From NCBI GenBank assembly GCA_964528575.1, contig CAZGTQ010000378.1:1-34735 (forward strand): a DNA stretch of 34,735 nt, given 5' to 3'. The notes under the pieces were generated by a model that saw only the letters and a list, made by a program, of their open reading frames with translations, was not told where the DNA came from and made no database searches. This DNA comes from CAZGTQ01 sp964528575. Its GTDB lineage: Bacteria > Planctomycetota > UBA1135 > GCA-002686595. The number at the start of each line of letters is the position of its first letter. Position 1 is the first letter of the stretch. Both the position numbers and the translations under genes were made by a program. Shown piece by piece: positions 16,563-24,378 of this stretch.

Positions 16563-17345
16563 GTGCGTGCAACCGTCGCGCCGCGGCCCGGTCCAGCTCG
16601 CGTGCAACGCCTCGAATCGACCGCTCCCGAGCCCGCCGCAGGGCCTTGGTTCCTCGGCGCCGGCATCGTGGGCTGGCTCGCCGTCGCGCTCGTGCGCGAC
16701 GCGCTCGGGCCCCCCGTCGCGCGCGACCCGCTCGCCCCGGCGGGGGCGAGCGAGCGCCACGAAGCGCCGCGACTCGAGGACTTGTCGCCGCGCGAGCTCC
16801 GCTCGATTCCCGGAATCGGCGAGCGGCGCGCGGTCGCGATCGCGAGCGCCGCGTGGGCGAGCGGCGCGCGCGCGCCTGGCGGCGGGCCTCTGCGCGTCGA
16901 GGAGGTGCACGGCGTGGGACCCCGCTCGGCGGAGCGCATCGCCGCGTGGCTCGCGGGGCACGCCGGTTCCGGCGCGGTGGGCGCCGCAGCGGTGCGCGCA
17001 GACGCGGCGCCCGAGGCCGAGGGCGCGCTGGGGCGGCCGACCGGCTCCTCCGCGCGCGCGCGGTCCGCGCCGGCGTCGAGCACGGCTCCGCCGCCGTCGA
17101 GCACGGCTTCGCCGACGTCGAGCGCTGCCACGCCGCCGTCGAGCGCGGCCACGCCGGTGTCGAGCGTGGCCACGCCGGCGTCGACCACGGCTACGCGGGC
17201 GTCGACCACGGCTACGCCGGCGTCGAACGCTGCCACGCCGGCGTCGAACGGCGCCCCGGCGGCATCGAACGGCGCGGGCAAGAATTGCTCCGGCGCGGTC
17301 TCCGCCTCGGCGGCGGAGCGTAGACTCGCGGGCCGACCGCCGTGA
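16563..17345 (+). CDS. Membrane-anchored helix-hairpin-helix (ComEA-like) protein with heptapeptide repeats
   Basis: 260 residues from a GTG at 16563. A single hydrophobic segment (about 29-47, WFLGAGIVGWLAVALVRDAL) is followed by two helix-hairpin-helix motifs, LRSIPGIGERRAVAIASAAW and LRVEEVHGVGPRSAERIAAW, the DNA-binding pattern of ComEA-type proteins. ComEA receives DNA at the membrane during transformation, but HhH proteins of this layout also have other roles. Residues 176-238 are nine heptads of ATPASTT type, encoded by a 21-bp tandem repeat, forming a flexible Thr/Ser/Ala/Pro tail. Its stop overlaps the GTG of nadC (GTGA). No other competence genes are nearby. Confidence 0.8.
   Translation: MRATVAPRPGPARVQRLESTAPEPAAGPWFLGAGIVGWLAVALVRDALGPPVARDPLAPAGASERHEAPRLEDLSPRELRSIPGIGERRAVAIASAAWASGARAPGGGPLRVEEVHGVGPRSAERIAAWLAGHAGSGAVGAAAVRADAAPEAEGALGRPTGSSARARSAPASSTAPPPSSTASPTSSAATPPSSAATPVSSVATPASTTATRASTTATPASNAATPASNGAPAASNGAGKNCSGAVSASAAERRLAGRPP
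17088..17276 (+). repeat. Nine tandem 21-bp units inside the HhH gene
   Basis: Exactly nine 21-bp units, typically ACGCCGGCGTCGACCACGGC plus one base, run without a break and stay in frame, giving seven residues per unit. All other frames I looked at also remain open through the array and show their own seven-residue periodicity (for example GHAGVER on the plus strand). Confidence 0.92.
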
Positions 17346-18280
17346 AGCACCGATCGCAGTCCGCTCCCGCGTCCGCCACCAACGGGTGCGGCTCGCCCGC
17401 TCCGCGTGCGCCGTCGCGCCCGGACCGCGCGGCGGTGGACGCCCTCGTGCGGGCGGCGCTGGACGAGGACCGCGGTCCCGGCGACGTGACGTCGCGGGCC
17501 TGCGTGCCCGCGGGTGCGCGAGCGCGGGCGCGGCTCCTCGCCAAGGCGCCGGGCCGGCTCGCGGGGATCGACGTTTTCCTGCGCACGTTCGAGTTGTGCG
17601 ACCCCGCGGTCGTCGTCGAGCACCGCGCGCAGGACGGCGACGTCTTCGCGCGCGGCGACGAGCTCGCGCGGCTGGTCGGCTCGGCGCGCTCGCTGCTGCT
17701 CGCCGAGCGCACCGCGCTCAACTTCGTGCAACGCCTGTCCGGGATCGCGACGCGCACCGCGCAGTACGTCGAGCGGGCCGCGGGGCGCGCACGCATCCTC
17801 GACACGCGCAAGACGACGCCGGGCCTGCGCGTTCTCGAGAAGTGGGCGGTCGCTTGCGGCGGCGGCGAGAACCACCGCTTCGGTCTGTTCGACGAGGCGA
17901 TGATCAAGAACAACCACGTCGACCTGTCCGCGGGTGGGCTCGCCGACGCGCTGCGCGCCGTGCGCGCGGCAGTCGGGCCGAGCGTGCGCGTCACCGCGGA
18001 GGCGCGCACGCGCGACGAGGCGCTCGTCGCAGCCGAGGGCGGCGCGGACGTCGTGATGCTCGACAACATGTCGGTGCAGGAGCTGGCGCGGCTGTGTCCC
18101 GAAGTGCGTGCCGCCGCTCGGGCGGCCGGCCACGTCGTGGAGATCGAGGCCTCGGGCGGCATCGGGCTCGACGACGTCGACCGCGTCGCCGCGTGCGGCG
18201 TCGATCGCATCTCGGTCGGAGCGCTGACACACTCCGCGCCGGCGCTCGACCTGTCGCTGCGGCTGGAGCGCGTCGGATGA
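17342..18280 (+). CDS. nadC: Nicotinate-nucleotide pyrophosphorylase (carboxylating)
   Basis: 312 residues from the GTG at 17342, which overlaps the previous stop. NadC (quinolinate phosphoribosyltransferase) makes nicotinate mononucleotide from quinolinate and PRPP in de novo NAD synthesis. Family motifs are clear: DEDRGPGDVTS at the start of the domain, ERTALNFVQRLSGIAT, DTRKTTPGLR, GGGENHRFGLFD, IKNNH, VMLDNMS, EASGGI, and ISVGALTHS. The first about 28 residues are a low-complexity extension not needed by the family, so a later start is possible. nadA and nadB are not in the window. It overlaps the next gene by ATGA. Confidence 0.96.
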   Translation: MKHRSQSAPASATNGCGSPAPRAPSRPDRAAVDALVRAALDEDRGPGDVTSRACVPAGARARARLLAKAPGRLAGIDVFLRTFELCDPAVVVEHRAQDGDVFARGDELARLVGSARSLLLAERTALNFVQRLSGIATRTAQYVERAAGRARILDTRKTTPGLRVLEKWAVACGGGENHRFGLFDEAMIKNNHVDLSAGGLADALRAVRAAVGPSVRVTAEARTRDEALVAAEGGADVVMLDNMSVQELARLCPEVRAAARAAGHVVEIEASGGIGLDDVDRVAACGVDRISVGALTHSAPALDLSLRLERVG

Positions 18281-18756
18281 AGCTGCCGAAGCCGCAGGGC
18301 GAGGAGCCGCGTCGGGTCGAGCTCGAGCTGCCGGCGGCGCACTCGGCGGTCCGCGTGGCGCGCCACGTCGTGCGCAGCTTCATCCGCTTGAACGGCATGC
18401 CCGACCGCGAGGTCGAGACGCTCGTGCTCGTCGCGTCCGAGTTGCTCGGCAACGCGGTCGACCACGGCGGCGGCTCGAGGGCGATGGACGAGGCCGAGGT
18501 GACCAACGGCGCGAAGATGCGACTGCGCCTCGAGCTGACGGCGCGGCGTTGGCAGCTCGAGGTGGCCGATCAGGGCGGCGGCGACCCGAACGAGATCCGC
18601 GCGCTGTTCCAACCCGACGGAATGCCCGACCTCGAGGACGAGCGCGGGCGCGGCTTCTACTTGATGGCGCAACTCGTCGATCGCATGGAGGTGCAGCGCT
18701 CCACCGACGGGCGCGGCCTCGAGATTCGCGCGACGCGCGACTATGGCCTCGCCTGA
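18277..18756 (+). CDS. RsbW/SpoIIAB-like ATP-binding protein (HATPase)
   Basis: 159 residues from an ATG overlapping the nadC stop (ATGA). This is a stand-alone GHKL ATPase domain: N box E55-LLGN59-AVDHG, G1 box ADQGGGDP, G2 region GRGFYLM. Such proteins act as anti-sigma-factor kinases or related serine kinases in partner-switching regulation. No sigma factor or STAS antagonist is adjacent, so the partner is unknown. The coding end overlaps the VanZ-like gene by 14 bp. A signal-transduction role is knowledge of the family; the specific regulon cannot be inferred. Confidence 0.85.
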   Translation: MKLPKPQGEEPRRVELELPAAHSAVRVARHVVRSFIRLNGMPDREVETLVLVASELLGNAVDHGGGSRAMDEAEVTNGAKMRLRLELTARRWQLEVADQGGGDPNEIRALFQPDGMPDLEDERGRGFYLMAQLVDRMEVQRSTDGRGLEIRATRDYGLA

Positions 18757-19282
18757 GGCCCGCGAGGAGCGAACCGGCCCCTTCGTGCGGACGCTGCGGG
18801 CGAGCGCGCGCTGGCTCGGCCGCATCCCGCGGCCCGTCTCGTGGGTCACGCTCGCGCTGTGGATGGGCGTGATCTGGGCGCTGAGCAGCCGCCCCGGTTC
18901 CGGCGGGCCGGCGCGCCCGCCCGTCGCGTTCCTCGCCAACCTCTTCCACGCGCCGCTGTTCGGGCTGCTCGCGCTGTGGGCCGCGCTCGTGCTCGCGCGC
19001 CGCGACGCGACGGGGGGCACGCCGCGTGTCGATGGGCGCGCGGCGGTCGGCGCGGTGCTCGTCGCGCTGGCGTGGGGCGTGATCGACGAGCTGCACCAGA
19101 GCCGCGTACCCGAACGCGACGCATCGGCCGGGGACGTCGTCACCGACGTCGTCGCCGCGTGCGCCACGGTGTGGGTCGCGAGCTACGTCACCGTCGGCTC
19201 GCCGAGCGAGCAGGGCGTCGTGCGGCGGCTCGCCGGCGGCGTCGTCGCGTGTGCGCTCGCCGCGCTCGTGGCCACGCTGTAG
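18743..19282 (+). CDS. VanZ-like membrane protein
   Basis: 179 residues from the ATG at 18743. It has four hydrophobic segments, with TM1 at WVTLALWMGVIWALSS, and the VanZ hallmark IDELHQSRVPERDASAGDVVTD between TM3 and TM4. VanZ-family proteins are small integral membrane proteins; the founding member gives low-level teicoplanin resistance, but most are of unknown function and often linked to envelope physiology. It overlaps the HATPase gene and ends 12 bp before the adenylosuccinate lyase start, so the whole run from 16563 may be one transcript. Confidence 0.9.
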   Translation: MASPEAREERTGPFVRTLRASARWLGRIPRPVSWVTLALWMGVIWALSSRPGSGGPARPPVAFLANLFHAPLFGLLALWAALVLARRDATGGTPRVDGRAAVGAVLVALAWGVIDELHQSRVPERDASAGDVVTDVVAACATVWVASYVTVGSPSEQGVVRRLAGGVVACALAALVATL

Positions 19283-19294
19283 ACTCCGGCGCCC

Positions 19295-20731
19295 GTGGCC
19301 GCCGAGCACGACAACTACCAGAGCCCTCTCGCGAGCCGCTACGCGAGCGCCGAGATGCGCTTCCTGTTCTCGGACCGGCACAAGTTCACGACGTGGCGGC
19401 GTCTATGGCTCGCGCTCGCCCAGAGCCAGCGCGAGCTCGGCCTCGACATCGCCGAGCGGCAGATCGAGGAGCTGCGCGCGCACCTCGACGACGTCGACTT
19501 CGAGGCGGCGGCGCGCTACGAGCACGAGCTGCGCCACGACGTGATGGCGCACGTGCACGCCTGGGGCGACCAATGTCCCCAGGCGCGGCCGATCATCCAC
19601 CTCGGCGCGACGTCGTGCTTCGTCGGCGACAACACCGACCTCGTCGCGATGCGCGACGCCGTGCGGCTCGTGCGCCGGCGCCTCGTCGCGCTGATCGCCG
19701 ACCTGCGCGACTTCGCCGTGCGCTGGCGCTCGCTGCCGTGCCTGGGCCTCACGCACCTGCAGCCGGCGCAGGCGACGACGATCGGCAAGCGCGCGTGCCT
19801 GTGGATCCAGGACCTGCTCGACGACCTCGACGACCTCGACCACGCGGAGCGCGGCATCCGCTTCCGCGGCGTGAAGGGAACGACGGGGACGCAGGCGTCG
19901 TTCCTCGCCCTGTTCGACGGCGACCACGAGAAGGTGCGGCGACTCGACCGGCTCGTCACGGAGCGCATGGGCTTCGAGCGGGCGTTCGCGGTCACGGGGC
20001 AGACGTACCCGCGCCAGCTCGACTTCCGCGTGTGCCAGGTGCTGTCGAGCATCGCGCAGTCCGCGCACAAGTTCGCGACCGACGTGCGGCTGTCGGCGTC
20101 GCGGCGCGAGCTCGAGGAGCCGTTCGAAGCGCGCCAGATCGGTTCGTCCGCGATGCCGTGGAAGCGCAATCCCATGCGTTGCGAGCGCATCTGCGCGCTC
20201 GGCCGATTCGTGATCGCGGCGCTCGACAACCTCGCGCACACCGCGGCGAACCAGTGGTTCGAACGTACGCTGGACGACTCCGCGAACCGGCGGCTCGCGC
20301 TCGCCGAGACGTTCCTCGCGACGGACGCGATCCTCGCGCTGTATCAGAACGTCGCCGCCGGGCTCGTCGTGCACGACGCGGTCGTGCGCAAGAACCTCGA
20401 GAACGAGCTCCCGTTCCTCGCGTCCGAGACGCTGCTGATGGAAGCGGTGAAGGCGGGCGCCGACCGCCAGGACGTCCACGAGGCGCTGCGTGTGCACAGC
20501 CGCGCGGCGTCCGAGGCGATCCACCGGGGCGAGCCGAATCCGCTGCGCGCGCTGCTCGCCGAGGATCCCGTGCTGGCGGCCGGGGCGGCGCGGCTCGACG
20601 AGTGGCTCGATCCGGCGCGCTACGTCGGCCGGGCCCCCGAGCAGGTGCTCGAGTTCGTCGCGGAGGAGGTCGAGCCCGCTCTGGCGCGCCACGCCGGGCT
20701 GGCCCCGATCGCGGGCGAAGTGCGCGTCTGA
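19295..20731 (+). CDS. purB: Adenylosuccinate lyase, animal-like type
   Basis: 478 residues from the GTG at 19295. The enzyme releases fumarate in two steps of purine synthesis (SAICAR to AICAR and adenylosuccinate to AMP). The fumarase-superfamily signature is GSSAMPWKRNP. Long stretches match the animal enzyme closely from memory: HDVMAHVHAWG, IHLGATSCFVGDNTDL, RFRGVKGTTGTQASFL, QWFERTLDDSANRR. Length also fits the animal type (about 480) rather than the shorter Bacillus type (about 430). Intrinsic-terminator-like hairpins follow. No other pur genes are in the window. Confidence 0.97.
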   Translation: MAAEHDNYQSPLASRYASAEMRFLFSDRHKFTTWRRLWLALAQSQRELGLDIAERQIEELRAHLDDVDFEAAARYEHELRHDVMAHVHAWGDQCPQARPIIHLGATSCFVGDNTDLVAMRDAVRLVRRRLVALIADLRDFAVRWRSLPCLGLTHLQPAQATTIGKRACLWIQDLLDDLDDLDHAERGIRFRGVKGTTGTQASFLALFDGDHEKVRRLDRLVTERMGFERAFAVTGQTYPRQLDFRVCQVLSSIAQSAHKFATDVRLSASRRELEEPFEARQIGSSAMPWKRNPMRCERICALGRFVIAALDNLAHTAANQWFERTLDDSANRRLALAETFLATDAILALYQNVAAGLVVHDAVVRKNLENELPFLASETLLMEAVKAGADRQDVHEALRVHSRAASEAIHRGEPNPLRALLAEDPVLAAGAARLDEWLDPARYVGRAPEQVLEFVAEEVEPALARHAGLAPIAGEVRV

Positions 20732-20732
20732 G

Positions 20733-20753
20733 GGGCGCCGGAAGGCGGCGCCC
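20733..20753 (+). terminator. Hairpin just after purB
   Basis: The perfect 8-bp inverted repeat GGGCGCCG / CGGCGCCC has a 5-base loop and starts one base after the purB stop codon. There is no T tract. It may protect the mRNA end, with the stronger terminator lying further down at 20810. Confidence 0.45.
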
Positions 20754-20809
20754 ACGGCCGCGGCGGCGGCGCGGGCCGCTCCCGCTCACAAACCGCGTCC
20801 GCGGCGGGG

Positions 20810-20837
20810 CGGGCCTTCCACCGGCCCGTGCTTTTTT
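20810..20837 (+). terminator. Intrinsic terminator after purB
   Basis: The 6-bp stem CGGGCC / GGCCCG with loop TTCCACC is followed after three bases by six T residues. This is the clearest rho-independent terminator in the window and separates the purB run from the TIM-barrel gene. Confidence 0.7.
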
Positions 20838-20967
20838 GCTACATCCCCGCTCCCGTCGCGGTCGATCTTTCCCTGGACTGCGGACTCGCGTCCGGCCGTG
20901 GCGCCGAGGCGGCCCCGCCTGCGGCGCTCCAGACGCTGGAGAGTCCGGGCCCGCCACCCACCTCCCC

Positions 20968-21888
20968 GTGACAGCGCCTGGCATCCCCAACGACTTCGTC
21001 CTGTCGACGACGTGCTTCGGCACGCGCCTCTCGACGATCGAAGACCAGATCTTCGCCGCGGTCGCGATGGGTTTCCGTCGCATGGAGCTGGGCCTCTCCG
21101 GCTCGCCGCCCGCGATGGACGGTCTCGTCGAATCGCAGCGCGAAACGGGCGTCACGATCGGATCGCTCATCGTCGGCTGCCGCGATTCGGCCCACGGCGA
21201 GCTCGCTTGCACGCGTCTGGGGAGCCTGAGCTCCGAGCAGCGCGAGCGCGCGTTGAACTCGGTGCGCCGCCATCTGCGCCTCGCGGAGGCGTGGGGCTGC
21301 CAGACGCTCGTCGTGCGCGGCAGCAAGATGGAGGACCCCAAGCTCGTCGAGGAGGCCAAGGACATCAAGGCGCGCATCGCCCGCGAGGGAGCGACCGAGA
21401 CGCTGTGCGCGGAGGCGGTGAAGTTCGTCCAGAAGGCGCAGCGCACGAGCCACCGCCAGGTCGAGCACCTGTGCCGCGCTCTGCACACGCTGATCCAGGA
21501 GGTCCCGGACATGCGCTTCGCGATCGAGCCGGGGCTGGAGATCGACGATCTGGTCGGTTTCGAAGCGATGGGCTGGGTGCTGGACGACCTGGCCAGGCAG
21601 GAGCTCGGCTACTGGCACGACGTGGGCCGGGTGCATCTGCGGGAGCGGCTGGGGCTGCCGTCCCAGGAGCAGTGGCTCGAGTCCTACGCGTCCAGGATGA
21701 AGGGGATCCACCTGCAGGACGCGGCCGAGGACGAGGCGGAGATGCCTCTGGGGCTCGGAGAGGTGGATTTCAAGCTCGTCAGGAGCTATCTGCCGGACGA
21801 CGCCGAGCGGGTGCTCGAGCTCAACTCCCGCCACGGCCGCGCCGAGGTGCTGGCGAGCGTCCAGTTCCTGGTCGACCACGGCTTCTGA
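20968..21888 (+). CDS. Xylose isomerase-like TIM-barrel protein
   Basis: 306 residues from a GTG at 20968; no Shine-Dalgarno sequence is seen, so the start is uncertain. It resembles the sugar isomerase/epimerase and endonuclease IV superfamily. Candidate metal or substrate residues sit at strand ends in the expected order: Glu in RRMELGLSG, Glu in FAIEPGLEIDD, His/Asp in YWHDVGRVH, His in MKGIHLQDA, and Glu in VLELNSRHG. It probably acts on a sugar or similar small molecule; the substrate cannot be told. It lies alone between the terminator at 20810 and the DHH gene 58 bp downstream. Confidence 0.85.
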   Translation: MTAPGIPNDFVLSTTCFGTRLSTIEDQIFAAVAMGFRRMELGLSGSPPAMDGLVESQRETGVTIGSLIVGCRDSAHGELACTRLGSLSSEQRERALNSVRRHLRLAEAWGCQTLVVRGSKMEDPKLVEEAKDIKARIAREGATETLCAEAVKFVQKAQRTSHRQVEHLCRALHTLIQEVPDMRFAIEPGLEIDDLVGFEAMGWVLDDLARQELGYWHDVGRVHLRERLGLPSQEQWLESYASRMKGIHLQDAAEDEAEMPLGLGEVDFKLVRSYLPDDAERVLELNSRHGRAEVLASVQFLVDHGF

Positions 21889-21946
21889 GGCCGCGGAACC
21901 ACCGCCGCCCCCTCCCACCCGGGCAGACCGGCCGCGAGGCCCCCCG

Positions 21947-23101
21947 GTGGCGTCGCGATCCGAGACAATCTACGGCTCCATGGACGTCCGATCCGAAAGC
22001 CCCGCCACGAGCGGCCGCCGCTCGACGAGCGCGGCCCCGCTGGCCGGTCCGGTCGCTGCGCTCAAGCGCGTTGTCGACGAGGCCGCCGCCGACGCGTCGC
22101 CCGCGCGCGTGCTCGCCTTGACCCACCGCAGCCCCGACCCCGACGCGCTCGGCGCCCTCGTCGGCATGCGCACGCTGATCCAGGCGCTGTGCGGCCACGA
22201 GGTGCAGATCGCCACCGTCGGCCGCATCCACCGCGCGGAGAACCTCGCGATGGTGCGCGAGCTCGGGCTCGTCTTCGACGACTACTCCGACCTCGACCCC
22301 GCGCGCTTCTGCGGCTCGGTGCTGGTCGACACGCAGCCGACGTTCGGCCACACCGTGGTCCCCGAGGGCATTCCGCTGCTCGCGGTGTTCGATCACCACC
22401 GCGCGCCCGACGAGGCGCCGATCGAGGGCCCGCGCGTCACCGTGCCGCACGTCGACGTGCGCGAAGACCTGGGCGCGACCTCGAGCCTCGTGTACGAGTA
22501 CCTGCGCGACGCGCACGTCGAGATCGACGAGCGCACCGCGACCGCGCTGTTCTGCGGCGTGCGCTACGACACGGGCGATCTGTCGTACAACGTGTCGCCG
22601 CTCGACGAGGAAGCGTGGTTCGAGACGTTCCGCCGCGCCGACAGGCGCCGCGTCGCGCGCATCGCGCGGCCCGCGCTCCCGGTCGAGTACTACCGCGAGC
22701 TGAACCGCGCGCTCTCGCTCGCGCGGCGCTACGGCAACCTCGTGCTGTGCTTGATGGGGGAGGTGCTCAATCCCGAGAGCGTGGCGGAGATGGCGGACTT
22801 CTACCTGCGCATGGACGAGTGCCGTTGGTCGCTCGTCGGCGGCCTGTACGAGGGCACGTACTACGTGTCGCTGCGCACGCAGTTCGGCGGCGGGTACGCG
22901 TATCCGCTGCTCGAGCGCGTTCTCGACGGCGAGGGCTCGTTCGGCGGCCACGGGCGCGTCGCGGGCGGCCGCATCCCCTGCGACGCGGCGGGCACGGAGC
23001 TCGAGCGCCAGGAGAACCGCCTGCGCAAGCGCGCGCTCGACATCCTCGCCGACGTGAGCCGGCTCGACGGCGAGTCGCGCGTCGGCAAGCCGCTGACGTG
23101 A
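21947..23101 (+). CDS. DHH-family phosphoesterase (NrnA-like)
   Basis: 384 residues. The GTG at 21947 has GAGG seven bases upstream; the ATG at 21980 is an alternative. Catalytic metal motifs of the DHH domain are visible: THRSPDPDALG, LVDTQPTFG, and FDHHRAP. The C-terminal DHHA1 domain carries GSFGGHGRVAGGRI. Proteins of this layout degrade short RNA oligonucleotides (nanoRNase) and/or pAp or cyclic dinucleotides in the cytosol. Which one applies here cannot be decided. The first about 40 residues are a low-complexity extension. thiD follows after 106 bp. Confidence 0.9.
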   Translation: MASRSETIYGSMDVRSESPATSGRRSTSAAPLAGPVAALKRVVDEAAADASPARVLALTHRSPDPDALGALVGMRTLIQALCGHEVQIATVGRIHRAENLAMVRELGLVFDDYSDLDPARFCGSVLVDTQPTFGHTVVPEGIPLLAVFDHHRAPDEAPIEGPRVTVPHVDVREDLGATSSLVYEYLRDAHVEIDERTATALFCGVRYDTGDLSYNVSPLDEEAWFETFRRADRRRVARIARPALPVEYYRELNRALSLARRYGNLVLCLMGEVLNPESVAEMADFYLRMDECRWSLVGGLYEGTYYVSLRTQFGGGYAYPLLERVLDGEGSFGGHGRVAGGRIPCDAAGTELERQENRLRKRALDILADVSRLDGESRVGKPLT

Positions 23102-23207
23102 GAGGCCGTGGAGCGACCTCGGGCGCCGCCGAGAGCGACGACGCGCGCCCCGGCGACTCTCGCAGGAGGATGGACGAAGTCGTCGCGGATCCGGAGCGGC
23201 TTGCCAG

Positions 23208-23993
23208 GTGTCCGAGGACTCTGCACGGCATCTGAGAGTCGCGGGGTCGCCGCTCGTGCTCGTCGTCGGCGGGCGCGACCCGACGGGCGGCGCGGGCGTC
23301 GACGCCGACCGCGAAGCGCTCGAGCGGCACGGCGCGCGCGGCGCGTTCGTCGTGACGGCCCGGACCGACCAGGACGGCGTGCGCGTGCGCTCGATCGGCG
23401 CGCGCGAGCCGCACGCGTGGGCGGCCGAAGCGCGTGCGGCGCTCGCGGCGGAACGGCCGTCGGTGATCAAGTCGGGCTTGTTGCCCGGCGCGGAGCACGT
23501 CGGCGCGCTCGCGGAGCTGCTCCGCGCGAGCGGAGTGCGCGCGGTCGTCGACCCGTGCCTCGCGGCGTCGGGCGGCGAGCGGTTCCTCGACGACGCCGGC
23601 CGCGCGCGGCTGCTCGACGAGCTCGTGCCGCTCGGCGTCGTGCTGACGCCGAACCTGCCGGAGGCGTGCGCGCTCGCGGGCCTGGAGCCCGACGCGCTCG
23701 ACGCGGACCTCGATCGGCGGGTCGCGCTCGCGCGCGAGCTCGTTGCGCGGGGCGCGGGCGCGGTGCTGCTCAAGGGCGGGCACGGGAGCGAGGACCCGGT
23801 GCACGACCTCGTGCTCGAGCGGGGCGCGGCGCCGCGCTGGCACCGCCATCCGCGCGCGCTCGGCCGGCGCATCCACGGCTCGGGTTGTCGCTACGCATCG
23901 GCGGTCGCGGCGGGCCTCGCGCGGGGTCTCACGCTCGAGGCCGCGGCGGCCGCGGCGGGGGAGTACGTACGGCGCTTGGTGGCAGGGGTCTGA
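23208..23993 (+). CDS. thiD: Hydroxymethylpyrimidine (phosphate) kinase
   Basis: 261 residues from the GTG at 23208. ThiD phosphorylates HMP and HMP-P in thiamine synthesis. Ribokinase-fold motifs: GGRDPTGGAGVDADREAL near the N-terminus, VVDPCLAASGG, LTPNLPEA, and IHGSGC with the catalytic Cys near residue 226. The HMP-binding region VTARTDQDG is close to, but not the same as, the usual TAxTxQN, so a ThiD-like kinase of another pyrimidine or pyridoxal is possible. No TPP riboswitch was recognised upstream, and no other thi genes are near. Confidence 0.88.
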   Translation: MSEDSARHLRVAGSPLVLVVGGRDPTGGAGVDADREALERHGARGAFVVTARTDQDGVRVRSIGAREPHAWAAEARAALAAERPSVIKSGLLPGAEHVGALAELLRASGVRAVVDPCLAASGGERFLDDAGRARLLDELVPLGVVLTPNLPEACALAGLEPDALDADLDRRVALARELVARGAGAVLLKGGHGSEDPVHDLVLERGAAPRWHRHPRALGRRIHGSGCRYASAVAAGLARGLTLEAAAAAAGEYVRRLVAGV

Positions 23994-24026
23994 GGCGGGG
24001 CGCTGAGTCGGGGCGCTGGGGCGCCG

Positions 24027-24068
24027 CTGGTCCACCGCCTCCCCCGCCCGCCCTGGGTTGACGGGCGG
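24027..24068. repeat. Dispersed repeat, copy 1 (26-bp identical core plus hairpin)
   Basis: The 26 bases at 24027-24052 (starting CTGGTCCACCGCCTCC) are identical to 29802-29827. The segment beyond the core is only partly similar but in both copies returns to a complementary arm: here CCGCCCG (24044-24050) pairs with CGGGCGG (24062-24068). It lies just downstream of thiD, where it could act as a terminator or a REP-type element. Confidence 0.7.
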
Positions 24069-24141
24069 CGCGCGGGACGGTGACCGTCGTCGCTCGATTT
24101 CTTTCGCGTCTTTGCGGCGCGAGTTCCCGTGTCCTCGGGGT

Positions 24142-24169
24142 TTGCGGCCGCCGTCGGCGGTGCTACTCT
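24142..24169 (+). promoter_or_regulatory. Weak candidate promoter for tRNA-Gly
   Basis: TTGCGG (24142-24147) and TACTCT (24164-24169) are 16 bp apart and about 35 bp upstream of the tRNA. Both boxes match the sigma70 consensus only partly, so this is tentative. Confidence 0.3.
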
Positions 24170-24203
24170 CTCGCGCTCGTCGGGCGGGTGCCCGACGTCG
24201 GAC

Positions 24204-24278
24204 GCGGCTGTAGCTCAGTGGTAGAGCGCAACCTTGCCAAGGTTGATGTCGTGGGTTCGAGTCCCATCAGCCGCTCCA
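24204..24278 (+). tRNA. tRNA-Gly (anticodon GCC)
   Basis: A complete cloverleaf can be drawn. The acceptor GCGGCTG pairs with CAGCCGC, the D arm is GCTCAGTGGTAGAGC, the anticodon stem CAACC/GGTTG encloses loop TTGCCAA with anticodon GCC, and the T arm is GTGGGTTCGAGTCCCAT. The discriminator is T, and the 3' CCA (24276-24278) is encoded in the DNA. Confidence 0.97.
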
Positions 24279-24289
24279 TTCCGGCTCGA

Positions 24290-24337
24290 GCGAGACGCGT
24301 TGCGAGACGCGCCGCCAGACGCCGAGCGAGACGCGGA
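24290..24337. repeat. Four tandem 12-bp units, GCGAGACGCGNN
   Basis: Units start at 24290, 24302, 24314 and 24326 in perfect 12-bp phase; the third is degenerate (GCCAGACGCCGA). The array begins 12 bp after the tRNA-Gly CCA and is followed by AAAAA and CTCGCG, so part of it could fold into a hairpin ending the tRNA transcript. Confidence 0.8.
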
Positions 24338-24378
24338 AAAAACCTCGCGTCGAGCTGAACCGGCCGGACGAGATCGCG

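Noticed and set aside
17088..17276. CRISPR array
   Set aside because: The 21-bp units are contiguous with no spacers and lie in frame within a coding gene.
14978..18232. Long minus-strand open frame (1084 codons)
   Set aside because: It crosses topA in the wrong frame and nadC and the HhH gene antisense, with no recognisable domain. The real proteins in these positions have full family motifs.
13723..18756. Very long plus-strand open frame (1677 codons) across topA and nadC
   Set aside because: It is antisense to topA and in another frame of nadC. Its product is Arg/Leu/Ala/Val low-complexity, typical of shadow frames in high-GC DNA; only its last part, from 18277, is a real gene.
23102..23207. 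TPP riboswitch upstream of thiD
   Set aside because: The conserved CTGAGA and ACCTGA elements are absent and the gap is too short for the full fold.
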